NCBI GenBank assembly: GCA_944389015.1
Contig: CALXKS010000016.1
Coordinates: 1 to 64,000 of the forward strand
DNA from: an uncultured Spirochaetaceae bacterium
GTDB lineage: Bacteria > Spirochaetota > Spirochaetia > Sphaerochaetales > Sphaerochaetaceae
Reading direction: 5' to 3'
Length of the DNA stretch: 64,000 nucleotides
How positions within the stretch are numbered: the first letter of the stretch is position 1; each line of letters starts with the position of its first letter. Position numbers and translations under genes: made by a program. Shown here one piece after another: positions 59,709-64,000 of the stretch. The notes under the pieces were generated by a model. That model was not told where the DNA came from and did not search any database. It saw only the letters and a list, made by a program, of their open reading frames with translations.

Positions 59709-60170
59709 TCAATACAGTAATGCTTCCAAAACGATTCCTTCAGGAAGCCCAACGTTGAGAATGATCTGAAAAATAATAAAGAATACTGCTGTTACTGCTA
59801 TTGACAGAATGAATTTCTTGATAAAGGGTTTTACATCAGTAACTGTAAATAGCACAAAAAGAAATACAATACTCGCAATTATGTATCCCAGAAGATATAG
59901 AAGAAAAACATAACCAGCAAAAACAAGAATTATCTTTGCAAAAACAAAGAGTTCTCGGATATCAAATCCATTATCTTCCTTATCCGGATGTCTGATCTCA
60001 AAAAGGAGATCAAGTATACACATAGCAATTGCCAGCAACCCTATGCATCTTGGAAGAAATCCACCTTTCGGATTTGCAGCCTCGCCCGCAGGCATTCTAA
60101 CGAATGCCAAGAAAGTATAAATCAAAGCCAAAATAAGCAAAGTCCCAGATACAATTATTTTCTTCTTCAC
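59709..60170 (-). CDS. tctB: Tripartite tricarboxylate transporter, small membrane subunit
   Basis: A 153-residue membrane protein with four predicted spans (ILALIYTFLAFVRMP, GLLAIAMCILDLLF, IILVFAGYVFLLYLLGYIIA, FILSIAVTAVFFIIFQI). It overlaps the TIM-barrel gene by four bases and is followed by tctA after 14 bases. Assigned by size, topology and position. Confidence 0.85.
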   Translation of the reverse strand: MKKKIIVSGTLLILALIYTFLAFVRMPAGEAANPKGGFLPRCIGLLAIAMCILDLLFEIRHPDKEDNGFDIRELFVFAKIILVFAGYVFLLYLLGYIIASIVFLFVLFTVTDVKPFIKKFILSIAVTAVFFIIFQIILNVGLPEGIVLEALLY

Positions 60171-61897
60171 TTGAAGATCTCCTTTGCAATTCCTGCCTCT
60201 TCGATGCTTTCCTTTATTTTTTCAATAGCGCAGTCAATCCTGTCCTGATCAAGAACAATATAGATTATGTAATACCAATCAGTAGTCCTGAAAATCTCAC
60301 CTATTCTGTAATCATCATCCTTCAAAGCCCCAAAAGCTTCCCTCAATTTCAGCTTTGCTTCTTCATCAAAGCTTCTATCCCGTGTATCTTCTTTAAAAAA
60401 CTTTGCAAGCAGAATGCAATAAACAAGATCTCTATAAGTTTTCGTATAAAGATAATCAGCCTTCACAAATGAATCCAAGAACTTACAGCAGGCAGCATTA
60501 AGGCCCGGATCATATGAAGAAAAATGCGAAACAATATGATTCATCAGATCCAAAGCCATATCCTTCTCGGAAAGATTCTTTCTAAGGATTCCAAGGTCCT
60601 TAACAGAAAGCGCATCCTCTTTGCTTTTATCCCAATCCTTAAGACTATTCTTTTCTTCAGCTAGCCAAAATGCATGCTCAATGCTTGATGGAAATTCTGA
60701 GGAATCATTGAATACACAATCATTTACAAATGCTGTTCTGGAAAGAACAGGCCAAGTCATGTCCAATCCCTTCGCAACAAAAGCTGCAGCTCTATCTTTC
60801 TCCTGTGAAGAAATTCCTTTTTTGAAGAAATTTTTATACTCCAGCCAAGAACGATATATTTCTATTTTATCCACATCAGCATTCTTATCTATTGCAGCAA
60901 CAGCAAAAAGATTGATTAAATTCGGTGTTTCAAATACTGAATGACCATCTATGGCTTCCCAATCTGTTCGTACAAGAATCCCGGAAACACCCTTTGACTT
61001 TGCATTCTCAATCCTATGCCGTATATCCTCGTCCATGATGGATATGCCAACACCTAGGCCGTAATACTGCCCCATAGTATCATATTCAATCCATTGCTCA
61101 TGCCCTTTGGATTTCCCAATCCTTGGATTATCAGGGAATGTCGGATAATAATCATGAGGAGTATTCTTTAATGAATAGATTATGTCAGAAGGGAGCTTTT
61201 CCATTGCATCTGATATATCTTTATGAGCATCGGAATTGAATACAAAATCCCTTACTATCAACTTGGACCCAGCGGCTTTTATGGGTTCATACATAGCCAT
61301 TATCACATCTGTATGCCATTTCTCTGCACTATAATCCTGACAACGTTCACATTGGCATCTGTTCGCTGTTATACTTGCCTTGCTTTCTCCTGTAGCGGTA
61401 GAGGTGATAATTCCAGCCACTCCATGATATAACCTGAAGAATTCCTGATATTTGTATTTTACATAATCAAGCAGAAAAGGATTTGTTACACAAACAGCTC
61501 CATTCTTCCTAAGTTCAGGATAAAGCTCATCTATACAATCAAGATAATTTATCTCCTTATTCTCAATATAAACTTCAAGCCCCCTTTTCGCTGCTTCTCT
61601 GAGAATATATCTGAAATATAATCCTTTCTTATATGGAACATCTCTTCGAGTTGGATCATATTTGTACATCTTCCTATACAGCTCATCATATATTTCTGAA
61701 ATGTTTGAATACTCATTCCTGCTCATTGGAGCAATATAATTTGATGGAAAAAGAAGCTGATCTACGAAATCATTTCTATGAAAAGATACCCCTGTCATTT
61801 CATTTGCGACAGCGAAGTCCATTGCCCTGAGAGTCTTCTCTGCATCCCAGGCATAATTACTGTGAATTTCAATAAGGCTATGTGTGAATTTTTCCAT
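60167..61897 (-). CDS. Predicted TIM-barrel hydrolase-like protein, family unknown
   Basis: A 576-residue cytoplasmic protein without signal peptide. The first 330 residues look like a (beta/alpha)8 barrel of the glycoside-hydrolase kind: IEIHSNYAWDAEKTLRAMDF, LEVYIENKEINYLD, ANRCQCERCQDYSAEKW (C-x-C-x2-C, perhaps a metal site), KLIVRDFVFNSD, QWIEYDTMGQYYG, ILVRTDWEAIDGHSVF. The rest is helical. The R-C-Q-C-E-R-C-x-D type motif occurs in several GH-like barrels that process uronates or chitin. I cannot name a family. Its place between tctB and tctC is unusual and ties it to the imported substrate. Confidence 0.7.
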   Translation of the reverse strand: MEKFTHSLIEIHSNYAWDAEKTLRAMDFAVANEMTGVSFHRNDFVDQLLFPSNYIAPMSRNEYSNISEIYDELYRKMYKYDPTRRDVPYKKGLYFRYILREAAKRGLEVYIENKEINYLDCIDELYPELRKNGAVCVTNPFLLDYVKYKYQEFFRLYHGVAGIITSTATGESKASITANRCQCERCQDYSAEKWHTDVIMAMYEPIKAAGSKLIVRDFVFNSDAHKDISDAMEKLPSDIIYSLKNTPHDYYPTFPDNPRIGKSKGHEQWIEYDTMGQYYGLGVGISIMDEDIRHRIENAKSKGVSGILVRTDWEAIDGHSVFETPNLINLFAVAAIDKNADVDKIEIYRSWLEYKNFFKKGISSQEKDRAAAFVAKGLDMTWPVLSRTAFVNDCVFNDSSEFPSSIEHAFWLAEEKNSLKDWDKSKEDALSVKDLGILRKNLSEKDMALDLMNHIVSHFSSYDPGLNAACCKFLDSFVKADYLYTKTYRDLVYCILLAKFFKEDTRDRSFDEEAKLKLREAFGALKDDDYRIGEIFRTTDWYYIIYIVLDQDRIDCAIEKIKESIEEAGIAKEIFK

Positions 61898-61911
61898 TTT
61901 CTCACTCTATA

Positions 61912-61935
61912 TTCTGCCCCAAGGACGGGGCAGAA
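61912..61935 (-). promoter_or_regulatory. Intra-operon stem-loop after tctC
   Basis: A perfect 9-bp inverted repeat, TTCTGCCCC ... GGGGCAGAA with a 6-base loop, lies between the tctC stop and the next gene. No T run. Same position as the stem-loops after the other binding-protein genes. Confidence 0.7.
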
Positions 61936-61964
61936 CTAAAATCTCAAGGCGAATCCTATATTTC

Positions 61965-62984
61965 TCAGTTTCTCTGAGACATTATCTCATCCCAGATGCC
62001 GCTTTCATGCATTGATGAAACATATTTGTCAGTTGTGTCTTTAATAAGCTGAGTAAAATCATCACCAATTACAGGAGTTACAACAAAACCAAGCTTTTCT
62101 ATTTCAGCCTGCACCTCAGGATCATTGAGCATCTCTGTAAATTTCTCGCAATAATATTGATAAATATTATCCGGCATTTCAGCTGAACAGATTATGCCCT
62201 GCCAAAGAGAATCAGTGACATCGATTCCGAATTCAGTAATAGCAGGCACATTCTCAAAACCTTCTATATCACACCGCTCGTCAGAGAATACAATAACGCA
62301 CTTAAACTCTCCGGCCCTAACATACTCACCTGCATCAATAACATTTGAATAGAGAATATCAATATTTCCACCAAGCATTGCAGTGACAGCCTCTCCGCCA
62401 GAGCCAAAAGCAACAGATCTCATTTCTATTCCTGCAGCTCTTGATAATCTGCTCATCATGATATTCTCATTTCCAGCCAAACCTGTAATACCATATGTCA
62501 GTTCTCCTGGATTCTCTTTTGCAAAATTGATTATATCTTCCAGAGAATTGAATGGGCTATCATTTCTAACCGCGAGAATCCTAGGAGCATCCCCACCTTT
62601 TGCTATTCCTATTACCTCATTTTCAAAATCATATTTCAGCTTTGTGGTAGAAAGAACAACATTCAGCATAACACCACTGGACATACTTCCAATTGTATAA
62701 CCATCAGGCCTAGCATCAAGAAGCGCTGTAAGACCAAGGATATTATTTCCTCCCGCTTTGTTCTCAACCACAAGAGGTACTCCAAAATACTTCTCGCCGA
62801 ACTGAGTGAATACCCTAGCAAACATATCAGATGAACCACCAGCACTGAATGGAACAACAATAGTGATAGGCTTGCTGGGCCTCCATTCACCATTATCGGC
62901 AGATGAAGATTCTCCTGATCCATTCGCAAAAATCGGTGCAGCAACCAATGCAATGAGAATAAGAGATACAATTAACTTCCTCAT
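61965..62984 (-). CDS. tctC: Tripartite tricarboxylate transporter, substrate-binding protein
   Basis: Exported binding protein of 339 residues, first gene of the AT-rich operon. ATG 62984 has AAGGAGG before it and starts a signal peptide (MRKLIVSLILIALVAAPIFA) followed by a GSGESSS linker. Family marks: ITIVVPFSAGGSSDMFARVF, VVENKAGGNNILGLTALLDA, ILAVRNDSPFNSLEDI and GGNIDILYSNVIDAGEYV. Ligand probably an organic acid. A LacI-type palindrome and promoter lie upstream. Confidence 0.93.
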   Translation of the reverse strand: MRKLIVSLILIALVAAPIFANGSGESSSADNGEWRPSKPITIVVPFSAGGSSDMFARVFTQFGEKYFGVPLVVENKAGGNNILGLTALLDARPDGYTIGSMSSGVMLNVVLSTTKLKYDFENEVIGIAKGGDAPRILAVRNDSPFNSLEDIINFAKENPGELTYGITGLAGNENIMMSRLSRAAGIEMRSVAFGSGGEAVTAMLGGNIDILYSNVIDAGEYVRAGEFKCVIVFSDERCDIEGFENVPAITEFGIDVTDSLWQGIICSAEMPDNIYQYYCEKFTEMLNDPEVQAEIEKLGFVVTPVIGDDFTQLIKDTTDKYVSSMHESGIWDEIMSQRN

Positions 62985-63012
62985 TGGCTTCCTCCTTTTT
63001 ATTCTTATCCAA

Positions 63013-63041
63013 AGCATAAAAGCTCATTTCAAATAATGCAA
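63013..63041 (-). promoter_or_regulatory. Candidate promoter of the AT-rich Tct operon
   Basis: On the minus strand TTGCAT (63041-63036), 17-base spacer, TATGCT (63018-63013). Transcription would start near 63006, about 20 bases before the tctC start codon. Confidence 0.45.
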
Positions 63042-63050
63042 CAATAATTT

Positions 63051-63064
63051 TTTGAACGTTCAAA
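63051..63064. promoter_or_regulatory. Candidate LacI operator of the AT-rich operon
   Basis: Perfect 14-bp palindrome TTTGAACGTTCAAA with central CG, just upstream of the predicted -35 box of the tctC operon. Confidence 0.7.
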
Positions 63065-63325
63065 TTAACATTATTTGCTCTTCTCAAACTTAAATAAATT
63101 TCATCATCTCTTTAAATATTGAATTCCCAACCTATTCGCGGAATCCGCTCTCGCAAGAAATTTATTCTTAACTGTATATATATTTCCTTATTGTTTAAAT
63201 AAATAATATTAATTATTGAAACTATATGTAAAATAGGATACAAATTTCATTCTTTCCACTACGTCAAAAGAGCATAATTATCAATATCATTTGTACTTTC
63301 AGAAAACTTGTTAAAAAAATAAAAT

Positions 63326-63339
63326 TTTGAACGTTAATA
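63326..63339. promoter_or_regulatory. Second LacI-type operator near lacI
   Basis: TTTGAACGTTAATA matches the first half-site and core of the palindrome at 63051-63064. It lies 50 bases before the lacI start codon, 275 bp from the first site, which suggests autoregulation and possible looping. Confidence 0.55.
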
Positions 63340-63389
63340 TTATTTTTATTGCAGACTTTACGGTTCATAATTAAGATAATGAGGTAAGA

Positions 63390-64000
63390 ATGGCTACAAT
63401 TAAAGATATAGCAAGGCTTACAGGGTTATCGCATACTACCGTTTCAAATGTTATCAACAAGAACGGTAATGTAAGCATTGAGAAAATACGTATTGTTGAG
63501 GAAGCAGCTATAAAGCTTGGATATTCTCAGAATATAAAAGCAAAGCTCCTCCGGAATAGCAAATCAAAGCAAATAGCTATAATTGTTCCTAATCTGGAAA
63601 TACCGGAATATCTGCATCTATACCTTTCGGCAAAATCATATATCGAAGACAATGGATTTGAATGCGAGCTTTTTCTTACTGATGATATTGTCAGAAAGGA
63701 AAAAGATGCTATAGCAAGGATAGCTGGATTTGAGATGGCTGGAGTCATCGCAATATCAACTCTTGATCATGCAAATTTGGAAAGTATTCCCGATTCAATA
63801 CCTATTCTATACGTTGAGAGGAAAAACAGTGATATTTCCGGCAGAGCATTTATTGGATTTGACTATACAGTTGCATCAGAAGAAATCGCAGAATATATAA
63901 AAAAAGAAAAATTCCGGAATATTGCATTCCTTTCTGGCGGAACAGGCTTTTCGAATAACTCTGAATTGTTCATGAATCTTCAATCACATTGCATAAATTC
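63390..64000 (+). CDS. LacI family transcriptional regulator (partial)
   Basis: N-terminal 203 residues of a LacI-type repressor; the gene continues past the window. The helix-turn-helix IKDIARLTGLSHTTVSNVIN is typical, followed by the start of the effector domain (IAIIVPNLEIPEYLHLYLSA, YVERKNSDISGRAFIGFDYT). GAGGTAAGA precedes ATG. Divergent from the AT-rich Tct operon and flanked by matching palindromes, so it most likely controls that operon and itself. Confidence 0.9.
   Translation, partial: MATIKDIARLTGLSHTTVSNVINKNGNVSIEKIRIVEEAAIKLGYSQNIKAKLLRNSKSKQIAIIVPNLEIPEYLHLYLSAKSYIEDNGFECELFLTDDIVRKEKDAIARIAGFEMAGVIAISTLDHANLESIPDSIPILYVERKNSDISGRAFIGFDYTVASEEIAEYIKKEKFRNIAFLSGGTGFSNNSELFMNLQSHCIN

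Larger units (their letters stand above)
62985..63389. other. Regulatory intergenic region, about 405 bp, very AT-rich
   Basis: Lies between the divergent tctC and lacI start codons. It holds a promoter and two LacI-type palindromes, listed separately. I see no coding frame or RNA structure of note; most of it is runs of A and T. Confidence 0.7.

Noticed and set aside
63165-63390. Clear promoter for the divergent lacI gene
   Set aside because: The region is so AT-rich that many -10-like words occur; no pair with a credible -35 at 16-18 bases stood out.
1-64000. tRNA, rRNA, CRISPR array, insertion sequence or prophage
   Set aside because: I looked through the gaps between genes for cloverleaf-like patterns, regularly spaced short repeats and transposase motifs and found none. 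A tRNAscan or Infernal search would settle small RNAs.

Overview
This window is a densely packed bacterial chromosome segment with no rRNA, tRNA, insertion sequence, phage or CRISPR array that I could recognise. The gene set fits a fermentative, sugar-using spirochaete of the Sphaerochaeta/Treponema kind. That placement is inference from a eukaryote-like hexokinase, a CBS/DRTGG-type family II pyrophosphatase, acetate kinase, many lipoproteins and many sugar or organic-acid importers. No marker gene decides the genus.

Layout. 1-2 kb: two related repeat lipoproteins and a 56-residue orphan protein. 2-10 kb: glycogen synthase, an ECF sigma/anti-sigma pair behind cysS, a MurB-like flavoprotein and acetate kinase. 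10-18 kb: a GntR-controlled sugar operon on the minus strand (kinase, class II aldolase, binding protein, two permeases, phosphomannose-isomerase-like enzyme, aldose epimerase) with no transport ATPase. 18-25 kb: a LacI-controlled tripartite tricarboxylate (Tct) transporter operon with two Gfo/Idh/MocA dehydrogenases and a TIM-barrel isomerase. 25-45 kb: housekeeping and hypothetical genes, mostly single genes in alternating directions (apbE, HAD phosphatase, glnS, lysoplasmalogenase-like, amidohydrolase, argH, ssb, UMP kinase, radical SAM, patatin, nucleosidase, pdxK, hexokinase). 45-53 kb: sbcB, prfA-prmC-relA/spoT, a family II pyrophosphatase and rpiB. 53.8-64 kb: a visibly more AT-rich catabolic operon (TctC, TIM-barrel protein, TctB, TctA, double nitrilase, FAH-family protein, two D-2-hydroxyacid dehydrogenases) divergent from a LacI regulator that runs off the window.

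The most striking signal is not a single gene. Many singly transcribed genes lack a Shine-Dalgarno sequence and instead carry a -10-like hexamer that ends exactly 6 (sometimes 7) bases before the start codon, which is what leaderless transcription predicts. Operon genes mostly have clear GGAGG-type sites. Two divergent genes at 28.5 kb share a 34-bp gap holding two such -10 boxes back to back. At the other ends of genes, convergent neighbours repeatedly overlap by about 43-57 bp with no terminator between them. All three complete binding-protein genes of importers are followed by a strong stem-loop before the next gene of the operon. The MurB-like protein has changes at all three expected catalytic positions, and the nitrilase is a tandem of one intact and one apparently dead domain.
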